In this document: piece after piece, positions 33,130 to 43,205 of the stretch
Numbering within the stretch: position 1 is the stretch's first letter
Layout of the letters: each line of letters starts with the position of its first letter
Origin: Bacillota bacterium
GTDB lineage: Bacteria; Bacillota; Negativicutes; DSM-13327
Direction: 5' to 3'
NCBI GenBank assembly: GCA_017889585.1
Contig: JAGFZX010000010.1
Coordinates: 24,225 to 88,224, forward strand
Length of the DNA stretch: 64,000 nucleotides
Program-made: the position numbers and the translations under genes
Notes under the pieces: model-generated
Databases searched by the model: none
Seen by the model: only the letters and a program-made list of their open reading frames with translations
What the model was told of the DNA's origin: nothing

Positions 33130-33175
33130 TTATTTTTGTGAATACTGGTAATATATATCTATAATTAAATAAGTG

Positions 33176-33302
33176 AGCCTTTGGGGCAAGGTGAAGAAGA
33201 GAAATCTTTTAATTCCTTACCGGCGGTGACTAGCCCGCGAGCCGTATGGCTGATCCGGTGAAATTCCGGAGCCGACAGTATAGTCTGGATGGAAAAAGGT
33301 TA
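33176..33302 (+). promoter_or_regulatory. FMN riboswitch (RFN element)
   Basis: ggggcaaggtgaag...accggcggtgactagcccgcgagcc...gatccggtgaaattccggagccgacagtatagtctggatgg; precedes ribD. Confidence 0.95.
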
Positions 33303-33342
33303 ATATTAATGTGTGTTTGAAAAAACGCAACCTTAATAGTAG

Positions 33343-33462
33343 AGGTTGTTACAAAATGTTCAGATCCTAAGCATGATGAGGATTGCTCCACAACTCGGAC
33401 GCGGTGTATGCAAGTAAGCAACCGCAGGAACAACAACGCAGATGGACGTTTTGTAACAGCCT
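33343..33462. repeat. MITE-like/structured repeat family 2, full-length copy (~120 bp)
   Basis: Terminal inverted repeats aggttgttacaaaatgttcagat / gatggacgttttgtaacagcct; internal stems atcct..aggat and gcggt..accgc. Confidence 0.8.
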
Positions 33463-33506
33463 TTTACATAAGGCTTAATATTTATTGCGACTATACCATG
33501 TTCTAT

Positions 33507-33550
33507 GAGGCTGTTAAAAAGTATAAAACTTTTTAAACAGCTTATTTTTT
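33507..33550 (+). terminator. Terminator-like hairpin resembling fused ends of repeat family 2
   Basis: gaggctgttaaaaagtataaaactttttaaacagcttatttttttgg: stem followed by T-run. Confidence 0.75.
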
Positions 33551-33629
33551 TGGAATCAGAAAGTTGCCCCCCTTTCTCGATTTCAAGAAGGGGGGCAATT
33601 AAGGTTCGACACAAGCCAAGTTTTCTTTA
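33551..33629 (-). repeat. Dispersed intergenic repeat family 1, copy D
   Basis: ggaatcagaaagttgcccccctttctcgatttcaagaaggggggcaattaaggttcgacacaagccaagttttcttta; 11-bp GC-rich stem ttgcccccctt/aaggggggcaa. Confidence 0.88.
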
Positions 33630-33640
33630 TGGAGGGGTCA

Positions 33641-34777
33641 ATGGTGGATGAACAGTATATGAGGCAAGCTTTATTAATAGCTCAGCATGCTATTGGTCGT
33701 ACGAGTCCTAATCCAATGGTCGGGGCTGTGATAGTGCGTGATGGGCGAGTTATTGGACAAGGTTGGCATCGGCAAGCTGGAACGCCCCATGCCGAAATTA
33801 ATGCACTGGCGCAAGCCGGAGATTTGGCGCAAGGTGCTACGATGTATGTAACCTTAGAACCGTGTTCTCATTATGGTCGAACTCCGCCATGTGCTGATGC
33901 CGTAATTGCCGCTGGAATCAAAAAAGTAGTTGTCGCTATGAAGGATCCCAATCCGCTTGTTGCTGGGCGTGGTATTAAAAAATTACGTGAAGCTGGTGTC
34001 GAAGTTGTAGAAGATGTACTTGCTGCTCAGGCCGCTACAATTAATGAAATTTTTATTAAGTATATTTCGACTCAAATGCCTTTTGTAGTTTTAAAAAGCG
34101 CCATGTCACTTGATGGTAAGATTGCTGCCCATACAGGACATTCACAGTGGATTACTGGAACGAAGTCGCGGGAGCGTGTTCAGGAGCTGAGAGATTGCTA
34201 TGATGCTATTTTAGTTGGGATTGGTACAGTACTAGCTGATAATCCTAGTTTAACGACGAGGCTATCATATAGGGGGAAAAATCCAATTCGAATTATTGTT
34301 GATAGTATGGCACGTACTCCTCTTGATGCACATGTAGTAGCAGATGGTTTAGCGTCAACTATCATTGTGGTTACTCATGATGCGCCAAAGGACAGGATCA
34401 ATGCACTCTGTGCATGTGGCGTCGAAGTACTCGTTGCTAAGGTTAAGAAGCAGGGCGGTGTGGATTTACGTCAATTATTTAAAGACTTAGCGGGACGGAG
34501 CATTACAAGTATACTCATAGAAGGTGGCGCGAGTATTAATGCTTCAGTATTAGAAGAGAATCTTGTGGATAAAATATATTGGTTTATTGCTCCTAAGATT
34601 ATAGGAGGACAGGGAGCTCTAGGACCTGTAGGGGGGCAAGGCGTAACTGATGTAAATCATGCACATTTGTTTGAGGATATGAATATTGAGCCTATCGGGC
34701 AAGATATATTAATTAGCGCTTATATGCGCAACCGGGAGGGACGAGATGTTTACCGGTCTTGTGGAAGAATTAGGTAA
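33641..34777 (+). CDS. ribD: Bifunctional diaminohydroxyphosphoribosylaminopyrimidine deaminase / uracil reductase
   Basis: HAEINALAQAG, CSHYGRTPPCADA; ATG 33641 after SD ggagggg. Confidence 0.96.
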   Translation: MVDEQYMRQALLIAQHAIGRTSPNPMVGAVIVRDGRVIGQGWHRQAGTPHAEINALAQAGDLAQGATMYVTLEPCSHYGRTPPCADAVIAAGIKKVVVAMKDPNPLVAGRGIKKLREAGVEVVEDVLAAQAATINEIFIKYISTQMPFVVLKSAMSLDGKIAAHTGHSQWITGTKSRERVQELRDCYDAILVGIGTVLADNPSLTTRLSYRGKNPIRIIVDSMARTPLDAHVVADGLASTIIVVTHDAPKDRINALCACGVEVLVAKVKKQGGVDLRQLFKDLAGRSITSILIEGGASINASVLEENLVDKIYWFIAPKIIGGQGALGPVGGQGVTDVNHAHLFEDMNIEPIGQDILISAYMRNREGRDVYRSCGRIR

Positions 34778-35405
34778 AGTAAAAAGTATTGCTCGTGGTG
34801 CTAAATCTGTACGCTTAACAGTAATGGCAAATAAAATATTAAGTGATGTACAAATGGGTGATAGTATTGCTGTAAATGGGACATGCCTAACTGTTGTAGA
34901 GTATGCTGAAAAGTGGTTTACGGCAGATGTAATGCCAGAGACGGTAAAAAGTACTGTACTAGCAACTTTAAAAATTGGTGATATTGTGAATCTTGAGCGA
35001 ACCTTGCGCGTCGGTGACCGCTTTGGTGGACATATTGTCAGTGGGCATATTGATGGTGTGGGGACAATTGTCTCTAAAGATGTAAATGATATAGCAATGA
35101 TTGTAAAAGTTCAAGCAGGTCCTGAAGTGATGAAATACATTGTAAAAAAGGGATCGATTGCTATTGATGGAGTTAGTTTAACGGTTGTCAACTATGACAG
35201 TGATTGGTTTACTGTGTCCCTGATTCCTCATAGTGCTGATATGACAACCCTGGGATTTAAGAGAATCGGTGATATTGTAAATCTAGAAGCCGATGTAATC
35301 GGAAAATATGTAGAAAAATTATTAGGGTTACAGTCTCCACAGTCACAAGTTGAGAAAAGTAAGATTGGGATTAATTTTTTACAACAAAACGGCTTTACAA
35401 TATAA
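34746..35405 (+). CDS. ribE: Riboflavin synthase alpha chain
   Basis: MFTGLVEELGKV, duplicated lumazine-binding fold, GHIVSGHIDGVG. Confidence 0.96.
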   Translation: MFTGLVEELGKVKSIARGAKSVRLTVMANKILSDVQMGDSIAVNGTCLTVVEYAEKWFTADVMPETVKSTVLATLKIGDIVNLERTLRVGDRFGGHIVSGHIDGVGTIVSKDVNDIAMIVKVQAGPEVMKYIVKKGSIAIDGVSLTVVNYDSDWFTVSLIPHSADMTTLGFKRIGDIVNLEADVIGKYVEKLLGLQSPQSQVEKSKIGINFLQQNGFTI

Positions 35406-35432
35406 ATTGATATTAAAAATTTTGGAGGTATT

Positions 35433-36629
35433 GTGATGAAATTTAATACAATTGATGAAGCGCTTGAAGATATAAAAAATGGTAAAATAATTGTAGTTGT
35501 TGATGATGAGGATCGTGAAAATGAAGGCGATTTGCTAATGGCAGCTGATAAAGTGACTCCTGAAGCCATTAATTTCATGGCTACCTATGGAAGAGGTCTG
35601 ATCTGTATGCCTATTATTGGTTCAAGGCTTGATGTACTTGAGATTGGCGCTATGGTAGCTAATAATACCGATAATCATTGTACAGCTTTTACCGTATCAG
35701 TTGATGTACATACTACAACAACAGGGATTTCTGCTAGTGAGCGTTCTGATACCATTAAAGCCATGCTTGATCCTAAGGCTCAGCCTCAGCATTTTAGACG
35801 TCCAGGACACATATTTCCTTTAAGGTATGTTGAAGGAGGAGTACTCCGGCGTGCCGGGCATACAGAAGCAGCTGTTGATTTGCCTAAGTTAGCTGGATTA
35901 TATCCAGCAGGTGTTATTTGCGAAATTATGAATGAGGATGGTACCATGGCAAGAGTACCAGATCTTGTAGAATTTGTTAAAAAACATAATTTGAAAATGA
36001 TTACCATTGCTGAATTAATTAAATATCGTAAAGCTACTGAAAAATATATCATGCGTGGCGCAGAGACTCAGATGCCCACTCGATATGGTAATTTTAAGAT
36101 GATTGCTTATGAAAGTAAGCTTGATAATCAGTGTCATATTGCCTTAGTAAAAGGTGATGTGGCGGGGAAAGATAATGTATTAGTACGAATACATTCAGAA
36201 TGTTTAACCGGAGATGCTTTTGGGTCATTGCGTTGCGATTGTGGAGAACAATTAGCTACGGCCTTAAAATGCATCGATAAGGAAGGCGCAGGAGTAGTTG
36301 TATATATGCGTCAAGAAGGTCGTGGTATTGGCCTTGCAAATAAAGTTCGTGCCTATGCCTTGCAAGATCAGGGAAAGGATACTGTTGAAGCCAATGAAAT
36401 TTTAGGATTTGCTCCAGATTTAAGAGATTATGGGATTGGAGCTCAGATATTAGTTGATTTAGGTCTTAGTAGCATTCGGTTATTGACTAATAATCCTAAG
36501 AAAAGAGCTGGACTTGAAGGATATGGCTTAACAATTTCTGAGAGAATACCAGTAGAAATTAAATCTAATTGCTTTAACCAAAATTATTTATCTGCAAAAA
36601 AAGCTAAATTAGGTCATATGCTTAAATAA
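35433..36629 (+). CDS. ribBA: Bifunctional DHBP synthase / GTP cyclohydrolase II
   Basis: [45 protein letters not shown]. Confidence 0.97.
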   Translation: MMKFNTIDEALEDIKNGKIIVVVDDEDRENEGDLLMAADKVTPEAINFMATYGRGLICMPIIGSRLDVLEIGAMVANNTDNHCTAFTVSVDVHTTTTGISASERSDTIKAMLDPKAQPQHFRRPGHIFPLRYVEGGVLRRAGHTEAAVDLPKLAGLYPAGVICEIMNEDGTMARVPDLVEFVKKHNLKMITIAELIKYRKATEKYIMRGAETQMPTRYGNFKMIAYESKLDNQCHIALVKGDVAGKDNVLVRIHSECLTGDAFGSLRCDCGEQLATALKCIDKEGAGVVVYMRQEGRGIGLANKVRAYALQDQGKDTVEANEILGFAPDLRDYGIGAQILVDLGLSSIRLLTNNPKKRAGLEGYGLTISERIPVEIKSNCFNQNYLSAKKAKLGHMLK

Positions 36630-36647
36630 GAAGGGGAGGAATCGATT

Positions 36648-37112
36648 ATGGTAAAAGTTTTTGAAGGACAATTAGTAGCAGAAGGTTTAAAAATAGGCAT
36701 TGTGGTTGCAAGGTTTAATGAATTTATTAACAGTAAACTACTTAGTGGTGCCTTAGATGGGCTTAAACGTCATGGCGTCAAGGAAGAAGATACTGCAGTT
36801 GTTTGGGTGCCAGGTGCTTTTGAAATTCCTTTAGTAGCACAAAAAATGGCTCAGAGTAAAAATTATGATGCTGTTATTTGTTTAGGGACAGTGATCCGGG
36901 GCAGTACTACCCATTATGATTATGTGTGTTCTGAAGTCTCTAAAGGTGTTGCTCACGTAGGTATGGCGACTGGTGTTCCTACAATTTTTGGGGTACTGAC
37001 AACAGAAAGCATTGAACAAGCGATTGAACGGGCTGGCACAAAAGCTGGAAATAAGGGCTTTGAGTCGGCAGTCACTGCAATTGAAATGGCTAATTTATTG
37101 AGAAACCTTTAA
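36648..37112 (+). CDS. ribH: 6,7-dimethyl-8-ribityllumazine synthase
   Basis: [29 protein letters not shown]. Confidence 0.97.
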   Translation: MVKVFEGQLVAEGLKIGIVVARFNEFINSKLLSGALDGLKRHGVKEEDTAVVWVPGAFEIPLVAQKMAQSKNYDAVICLGTVIRGSTTHYDYVCSEVSKGVAHVGMATGVPTIFGVLTTESIEQAIERAGTKAGNKGFESAVTAIEMANLLRNL

Positions 37113-37151
37113 TAGATGTAGGATGTTCCCAGTAAATATTGAGGTGATGAT

Positions 37152-37706
37152 GTGAAAATTGGTATCATCAGTGATACACATGGTTGCGCTCGTACATGGG
37201 AGAAAGTATATAATCGTTATTTTCTAGGGTATGATCTAATCATTCATGCTGGTGATATACTCTATCATGGTCCGCGCAATGATATTCCGGAAGAATATAA
37301 TCCCAAGCAATTGGCTGAATTATTAAATGATTGCCCGATTCCAATGATAGTGGCCTCAGGTAATTGTGATGCTGATGTGGATGGCATAGTGCTGACTATG
37401 CCTATTCAGTCTCCATATGCTTACCTTATGGTTGAGGGCGTGCCGATAGTTGTCAATCACGGACATACACTGACTAAACAAACTATGCGGGAAATGGCGG
37501 AGAAATTTAAAGCAGCCTTATTTATTACTGGACATACCCATGTGACTTTACTCGAAAAACATAATGGTGTAATGTATCTAAATCCAGGGTCGCCTGCTAT
37601 GTCTAAAAATGCAGATAAGTGTGGTACCATTGCTAGATTGGTTGATCATACTATTGAAGTATTAGATGTTGAAACAGGTAGAATCTTAATGTCTGATGCA
37701 CTATAA
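37152..37706 (+). CDS. YfcE/MJ0936-type metallophosphodiesterase
   Basis: IGIISDTHG, HAGDI, SGNCD, FITGHTHV, LNPGSP. Confidence 0.92.
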   Translation: MKIGIISDTHGCARTWEKVYNRYFLGYDLIIHAGDILYHGPRNDIPEEYNPKQLAELLNDCPIPMIVASGNCDADVDGIVLTMPIQSPYAYLMVEGVPIVVNHGHTLTKQTMREMAEKFKAALFITGHTHVTLLEKHNGVMYLNPGSPAMSKNADKCGTIARLVDHTIEVLDVETGRILMSDAL

Positions 37707-37716
37707 AGGAGTTTAT

Positions 37717-38598
37717 ATGCGAGATCATATTATAAAAGCCACGACAGCAGGTGGGGTAAGAGCTTTTGCTGCGATTACAACTAATTTAGTTGAAGAGGCG
37801 CGGGGACGGCATAATTGTTTCCCCGTAGCCGCTGCAGGACTTGGACGCACAATGACGGCTGCATTACTTATGGCTGTCAATCTTAAAACCGATGAAAGCA
37901 TTACCATTCGCATTGCTGGTGATGGTCCTCTTGGGGAAATTGTTGCTGATGCTCATGAGAGCGGAGTTGTCCGGGGATATGTAAAAAATCCACATGTTGA
38001 GCTGCCACTACGGGGTACTAAACTTGATGTTGGCACAGGTGTTGGTGCTGGACAGATTTATGTTACTCGCTTTACTGGAATGAAACAGCCTTTTACAGGG
38101 AGTGCAGAACTTGTAAGTGGCGAAATTGCTGAAGATGTTACGAATTATTTATTTGTTTCAGATCAAACCCCTTCAAGTGTAGCCCTTGGGGTGCTTGTTC
38201 AACCAGATCTGACTGTAGGGGCTGCTGGTGGCTTTATTGTGCAGGCTTTACCCAATGCTGATGATGAAGTATTAAGTAAGATTGAAAAAAACATTGCAGC
38301 ACTGTCACCAGTGTCTCAGTTAGTTAGTGAAGGCAAAGATGCTGCAGATATCATCAAGCTGATATTTGCTGATTTACCTGTCACGTTATATGAGGAAATT
38401 CCTGTAGAATTTAAATGTCCTTGTTCTCATAAACGTATACAGGATGTGCTAGTTAGCCTTGGTGCAGAAGAAATTGAAGATATCATTACTGCTGATGGAC
38501 AAGCTGAGATTTGTTGTCATTTTTGTGGAGAAAAATATAAATTTGCTAAAAGCGATCTAGAGGATGTTATTACACTTATTAAAGAGAAAAGTATTTAA
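37717..38598 (+). CDS. hslO: Hsp33 redox-regulated chaperonin
   Basis: CPCSH...CHFCGEKY C-terminal zinc site; ATG 37717 after SD aaaggag. Confidence 0.95.
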   Translation: MRDHIIKATTAGGVRAFAAITTNLVEEARGRHNCFPVAAAGLGRTMTAALLMAVNLKTDESITIRIAGDGPLGEIVADAHESGVVRGYVKNPHVELPLRGTKLDVGTGVGAGQIYVTRFTGMKQPFTGSAELVSGEIAEDVTNYLFVSDQTPSSVALGVLVQPDLTVGAAGGFIVQALPNADDEVLSKIEKNIAALSPVSQLVSEGKDAADIIKLIFADLPVTLYEEIPVEFKCPCSHKRIQDVLVSLGAEEIEDIITADGQAEICCHFCGEKYKFAKSDLEDVITLIKEKSI

Positions 38599-38604
38599 AA
38601 ATAA

Positions 38605-38641
38605 AAAGACAAAAGACTGGGAAAATTCCCAGTCTTTTGTA
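38605..38641 (+). terminator. Terminator after hslO, convergent with rpmB
   Basis: aagacaaaagactgggaaaattcccagtcttttgt. Confidence 0.85.
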
Positions 38642-38653
38642 TGACCTATCATT

Positions 38654-38845
38654 CTAGATAGCGCGTTGGATTTTGCCAGAACGTAAGCAACGAGTACAAG
38701 TATTAACTCGTTTTACTTCACCGTTAACAATAGCTTTAACCCTTTGAATGTTGGGTTTCCAAGTACGTCTAGTTTTTAAGTGAGAGTGGCTGACATTATT
38801 GCCGCTACTTGGGCCTTTACTACAGATTTCACAAAGACTTGCCAT
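38654..38845 (-). CDS. rpmB: 50S ribosomal protein L28
   Basis: CEICSKGPSSGNNVSHSHLKTRRTWKPNIQRV. Confidence 0.95.
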   Translation of the reverse strand: MASLCEICSKGPSSGNNVSHSHLKTRRTWKPNIQRVKAIVNGEVKRVNTCTRCLRSGKIQRAI

Positions 38846-39057
38846 TTATTCCACCTCCTTTGATGAAGGACGAGACATCCTTATTACAATAACAGTAGTA
38901 TTTTAGCACAATTTACTTGGTTAATGCAAGGTCTATTTTAAATAGCGTTAGTATTTATGGTTTTGTTACTAAAAATAGAAAGAAAAGTGCTATTGCAGGA
39001 TTTTTAATTATATATATTGAAATAAAAGTAAATAGACAGAGATGGGAGGCGTAGCGA

Positions 39058-39255
39058 ATGATTACCGAAAAAACAGCAATCATCCAAGTAATCCGGTCTC
39101 ATCGATTGGCCCGGGATATTTTTGCCAAACATGGTATGGGATGCATAGGATGCATGGGGGCAACGACTGAAACAATAGAGAATTGTGCAAAAATGCATGA
39201 TATCGATGCAGAGGCACTATTAAAAGAATTAAATGAATTAGATATAGGAAAATAA
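39058..39255 (+). CDS. DUF1858-domain protein
   Basis: HGMGCIGCMGATTETIENCAKMHDIDAEALLKELN. Confidence 0.87.
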   Translation: MITEKTAIIQVIRSHRLARDIFAKHGMGCIGCMGATTETIENCAKMHDIDAEALLKELNELDIGK

Positions 39256-39279
39256 GTAAAGTTATATCTGGTAGATCGC

Positions 39280-39347
39280 GCTGGGTCCATGTTATTAACG
39301 CTCCGCCATTAGCATTTAACCTACGCTTATAACAACATGCACCCAGC
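39280..39347. repeat. Imperfect long inverted repeat (~18-bp arms) upstream of recG
   Basis: gctgggtccatgttatta ... ataacaacatgcacccagc. Confidence 0.7.
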
Positions 39348-39394
39348 TCTTAGGCTCTTATTTTAAAAGATACACAAACGATAATTTTATGTAG

Positions 39395-41452
39395 GTGATA
39401 GTTTTGAACAGTTCCTGGACGAGGAGTATTCAATATATCAAAGGGGTAGGGCCGAATAAAGCAAATCTGTTAAATAAATTAGGTATATTTACGGTTGGTG
39501 ATGTGCTCGAACATTATCCTCGTCGTTATGAGGATCGTAGCCAAATAAAAATGATAAATGCTCTCATTGATGGACAAATGGAGACTTTTAAGGGCAAAGT
39601 CATGGGCATTGTGGAAAGTAAACCACGCCAAGGGTTAAAGATTACTAAAATTAGTGTTAGTGATTGTACGGGGGTAGCTCAATTAGTGTGGTTTAATCAG
39701 CCGCATGTGAAAAAAAAGTATCAACCTGGGATGGAAGTGATTGTATCAGGTAAGGTTAAGATTTTTTATCAAGTGGAAATACTGAGTCCAGAAATCGAGG
39801 TTTTGAATGGATCAGAAATATTAGATACTGGACGTATTATACCTATTTATGCCGCAAGCGAAAACATTAATCAGCGATTTTTACGAACGATTGTCAGTCA
39901 AGTTCTTAATGATCATCAGGATATTTGTGAAATATTATCTAATAAAATAGTTAACCAATACTCTTTGTTTGATCGTAGATTGGCTTTTGAAAATATCCAT
40001 TTTCCCCAAAACATGGAAATGCTTGAACGTGCAAGGAAAAGACTCGTATTTGAAGAATTATATTTATTACAATGTAGTTTGCTGTTTTTAAAAAAGCAGC
40101 ATCGAAGTAATTATAAGGGGATAAAGCATGGAGTTGACGGTTCCCTATCTGTTCAAGCACAAAGTCAACTACCTTTCACACTGACTGATGATCAACAAAA
40201 GGTATTATCTGAAGTTAAGTGTGATATGGAAGATGTTACAGCCATGCAACGGTTGATTCAGGGTGACGTAGGTTCTGGTAAGACGGTTATAGCAGCCCTA
40301 GCCCTAGTTAAGACAGTAGAAAATGGTTATCAGGGAGCTATGATGGTTCCAACTGAAATATTAGCTGAACAGCATTACAAGACGTTGTCAGAGTTATTTG
40401 TCCCACTAGGCATTTCAGTCAGCATGCTGACTGGTAAGTTAACGCGTGGAGTTCGTGAACAAGTTTTAAAAAATCTTAAGGATGGCTTGGTGGATGTGGT
40501 CATAGGCACTCATGCTCTTATCCAGGATGCTGTTGAATTTAAATATTTAGGACTGGTCGTAACTGATGAGCAGCATCGGTTTGGTGTTCGTCAACGGGGT
40601 ATATTGCAGGAGAAAGGCAATACGCCTGATGTATTAGTGATGACAGCTACGCCAATACCAAGGACGATGGCTTTAACGGTCTATGGAGATCTTGATGTAT
40701 CCTCGATCAGACAGTTACCACCTGGACGTAAACCAATAAGAACATTTGTTCGTGGTAGTGAACGCCGGCAATTAGTCTATAAGTTTATAGTAGATGAAGT
40801 TAAAAATGGGCGACAGGCCTATGTAGTTTGCCCCTTGGTAGAAGAGTCAGAGAAGATTAATGCCCAGTCAGCAGTCGAGTTATATGAACAACTCGTACAA
40901 ACTGATTTAAAGGATATTTCTTGTGGTTTAGTCCATGGTAAAATGAAGACCGCTGATAAAGAAGCGGTCATGAGTGCTTTTTATAGTGGGGAAATAAAAG
41001 TATTAGTAGCGACAACGGTTATCGAAGTTGGAGTCAATGTACCAAATGCCACCGTCATGGTTATTGAAGGTGCTGAGAGATTTGGCTTAGCCCAACTTCA
41101 CCAATTGCGAGGACGTATTGGTAGAGGTGATTATCAGTCTTATTGTATTTTATGTTCTGATAATAAAAATCCGGAAACACAACAGCGCCTTACAATTATG
41201 ACTAAAACTAATGATGGCTTTATACTCGCTGAAGAAGATTTAAAATTACGTGGTCCAGGCCAATTTTTCGGCACACGGCAGCATGGCTTGCCTGATTTGA
41301 AGATTGCAGATATTATTAGCGATCTTAGCATTTTTATGGAGGCTAAAAGTGCTGCTGAGCAGACTATCGCTATACCAGATGAATTTAATTGCATACGCAC
41401 AGCCCTTAATCAACGATTTGGACAAGATATTGGCATGATATTTTGCAACTGA
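39395..41452 (+). CDS. recG: ATP-dependent DNA helicase RecG
   Basis: LIQGDVGSGKTVIAALA, TDEQHRFGVRQR, TATPIPRTMALTVYGDLD. Confidence 0.97.
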   Translation: MIVLNSSWTRSIQYIKGVGPNKANLLNKLGIFTVGDVLEHYPRRYEDRSQIKMINALIDGQMETFKGKVMGIVESKPRQGLKITKISVSDCTGVAQLVWFNQPHVKKKYQPGMEVIVSGKVKIFYQVEILSPEIEVLNGSEILDTGRIIPIYAASENINQRFLRTIVSQVLNDHQDICEILSNKIVNQYSLFDRRLAFENIHFPQNMEMLERARKRLVFEELYLLQCSLLFLKKQHRSNYKGIKHGVDGSLSVQAQSQLPFTLTDDQQKVLSEVKCDMEDVTAMQRLIQGDVGSGKTVIAALALVKTVENGYQGAMMVPTEILAEQHYKTLSELFVPLGISVSMLTGKLTRGVREQVLKNLKDGLVDVVIGTHALIQDAVEFKYLGLVVTDEQHRFGVRQRGILQEKGNTPDVLVMTATPIPRTMALTVYGDLDVSSIRQLPPGRKPIRTFVRGSERRQLVYKFIVDEVKNGRQAYVVCPLVEESEKINAQSAVELYEQLVQTDLKDISCGLVHGKMKTADKEAVMSAFYSGEIKVLVATTVIEVGVNVPNATVMVIEGAERFGLAQLHQLRGRIGRGDYQSYCILCSDNKNPETQQRLTIMTKTNDGFILAEEDLKLRGPGQFFGTRQHGLPDLKIADIISDLSIFMEAKSAAEQTIAIPDEFNCIRTALNQRFGQDIGMIFCN

Positions 41453-41638
41453 TTTACCAAATTTAGCAAATAAAAAGGGCGACCATATGGCCGCCAATTA
41501 TGGGAGAGGAGAAAATTTACACTATAGTTATGCTACATTTTTATAGTATTTATACATGAAATTAAAAAATATTATAAATTATTTTATTGATAATCAGTAC
41601 ACACTATTATAAACAATTATAATAGAGGTGATGGCAAT

Positions 41639-41836
41639 ATGAAGTCGACCTATTGTGAGAAGAAACTACGGGGTATTGCTGAGGAATGTCAGGAATTTGA
41701 GCATATTATTACTGCTATGGGATATGGATACTCATTGCTTAATGTATCACCAGATGATTTTGTTCGAAGGTGTAGCGATTGTGTAAATTGGCTAGGAAGT
41801 GATTGTGAAATTTTTCAACGTGAGATTATTAACTAA
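41639..41836 (+). CDS. Small Cys-containing hypothetical protein (65 aa)
   Basis: SD agaggtga; ORF followed by a clear terminator; CSDCVNWLGSDC motif. Confidence 0.65.
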   Translation: MKSTYCEKKLRGIAEECQEFEHIITAMGYGYSLLNVSPDDFVRRCSDCVNWLGSDCEIFQREIIN

Positions 41837-41842
41837 AGCTAA

Positions 41843-41871
41843 GTATCACTGCATATGCAGTGATATTTTTT
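41843..41871 (+). terminator. Terminator after the 65-aa ORF
   Basis: tatcactgcatatgcagtgatatttttt. Confidence 0.88.
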
Positions 41872-42044
41872 GATTATAGAGTTAATCATTTGCAGGTATA
41901 TCGTTGCCTTTTATTGATAATTTTAGTATAGTAGAGTATGTTTTAAAAAATATATAACGTTACTATATAGAGATTATTTATGAAGTAGGTTCTAGTAGTG
42001 AATTTATTTTAATCTGTTATTTTTTTATACTATAGGGGGGTATA

Positions 42045-42728
42045 ATGGCTAGATTATGGGGATGGTTATTTATCATCTTAACTTTTGGGATGATGTATTT
42101 GTGGCAACCTGCGTTTTTTGAGCATGCATATAATATAATTAAACATGGAGATATTATTGCTTTAGCCGAATATCTGAGGAGTTTTGGCCCTTGGTCAATA
42201 GTGGTAACAATTGTTTTGTTTATAGTTATGACCTTTACAATCGTTTTCCCCTTTATGATTTTGTCTGGAGCTGCCGGTATTATATATGGTTTATTTTGGG
42301 GAGTCATTATTTCATGGCTTGGGGAAGTAATTGGGGCATTCTTTATGTTTATTTTTGCTCGTTATTTTTTTCGGAATTTTGTTGCAACCTGGTTACATAA
42401 AAGTAGTTATTTAAAGCAAGTGGATGACTATAGCGCGGCTAATGGGTTCAAAGCATTACTCATTGCCCGTCTGTTGCCGTTGGCGCCTTCAGGCATTATT
42501 ACTGCTGTTGCAGCCATCAGCAGAATTAGTTTTAAGGATTTCTTTCTGGCAACCTTAATTGGTAAGTTACCACCAGTTGTCATTAAAGTACTTCTTGGCC
42601 ATGATCTGGTATTTGCTGGTGAAAACATGACACGCTTGATCATAGTTGTGATTTTAGTTGCTGTTGTATATATAGGATTATGGTGGTATAAGCGATATAA
42701 AGGACAATATAATAAAAATAATATTTAA
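42045..42728 (+). CDS. TVP38/TMEM64 family membrane protein (second in window)
   Basis: GAAGIIYGLFWGVIISWLGEVIGAFFMFIFARYF, LIARLLPLAPSGIITAVAAISRISFKDF. Confidence 0.85.
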   Translation: MARLWGWLFIILTFGMMYLWQPAFFEHAYNIIKHGDIIALAEYLRSFGPWSIVVTIVLFIVMTFTIVFPFMILSGAAGIIYGLFWGVIISWLGEVIGAFFMFIFARYFFRNFVATWLHKSSYLKQVDDYSAANGFKALLIARLLPLAPSGIITAVAAISRISFKDFFLATLIGKLPPVVIKVLLGHDLVFAGENMTRLIIVVILVAVVYIGLWWYKRYKGQYNKNNI

Positions 42729-42806
42729 TTAAATTATATTTGCAGGAATATTGTTATATATATTGAATAAAAGAAAACAATAACAGAAAGATAAGGAGGT
42801 TATAAT

Positions 42807-42992
42807 ATGCCTATAGTTCAGATTGATATGATTGAAGGACGCACTGTTGAACAAAAACGCGAGTTGGCAAAAAAAGTAACTGAAGTAATATGTGAAACTG
42901 CGAGCTGTCCTGCTGAGGCAGTTACTATTGTAATTAGAGACGCAGCTAAACACGATATAGCCAAAGCTGGTATATTAATGTCAGATAAATAA
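42807..42992 (+). CDS. 4-oxalocrotonate tautomerase family protein
   Basis: MPIVQIDMIEGRTVEQKRELAKKVTEVI, N-terminal Pro-2. Confidence 0.92.
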   Translation: MPIVQIDMIEGRTVEQKRELAKKVTEVICETASCPAEAVTIVIRDAAKHDIAKAGILMSDK

Positions 42993-43005
42993 AGTAATAT
43001 GTAAT

Positions 43006-43047
43006 AAAAACATCCTCATTGAATTTTTGATGAGGATGTTTTTTATA
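43006..43047 (+). terminator. Terminator after the tautomerase gene
   Basis: aaaaacatcctcattgaatttttgatgaggatgttttttat. Confidence 0.9.
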
Positions 43048-43205
43048 TAGGAAGTATTTGTTTAATTAGTTACGAAGAAATAATAACGATTAGTTAAGAA
43101 TAAGCGTGTATATTGCTATTAAGTTAACATAACTAACGAATATGGTTAACTTATCAGTTGTTTTGCCATTTGTAGTTGACAGTATTATGATGTATTATAT
43201 AGGAC

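Noticed and set aside
33230-33614. Minus-strand ORFs of 68 and 84 aa
   Set aside because: Lie on the FMN riboswitch and repeat elements; no SD or recognisable protein.
41476-41495. Quasi-palindrome ggcgaccatatggccgcc after recG
   Set aside because: Contains a mismatch, has no T-run and no second copy; insufficient signal.
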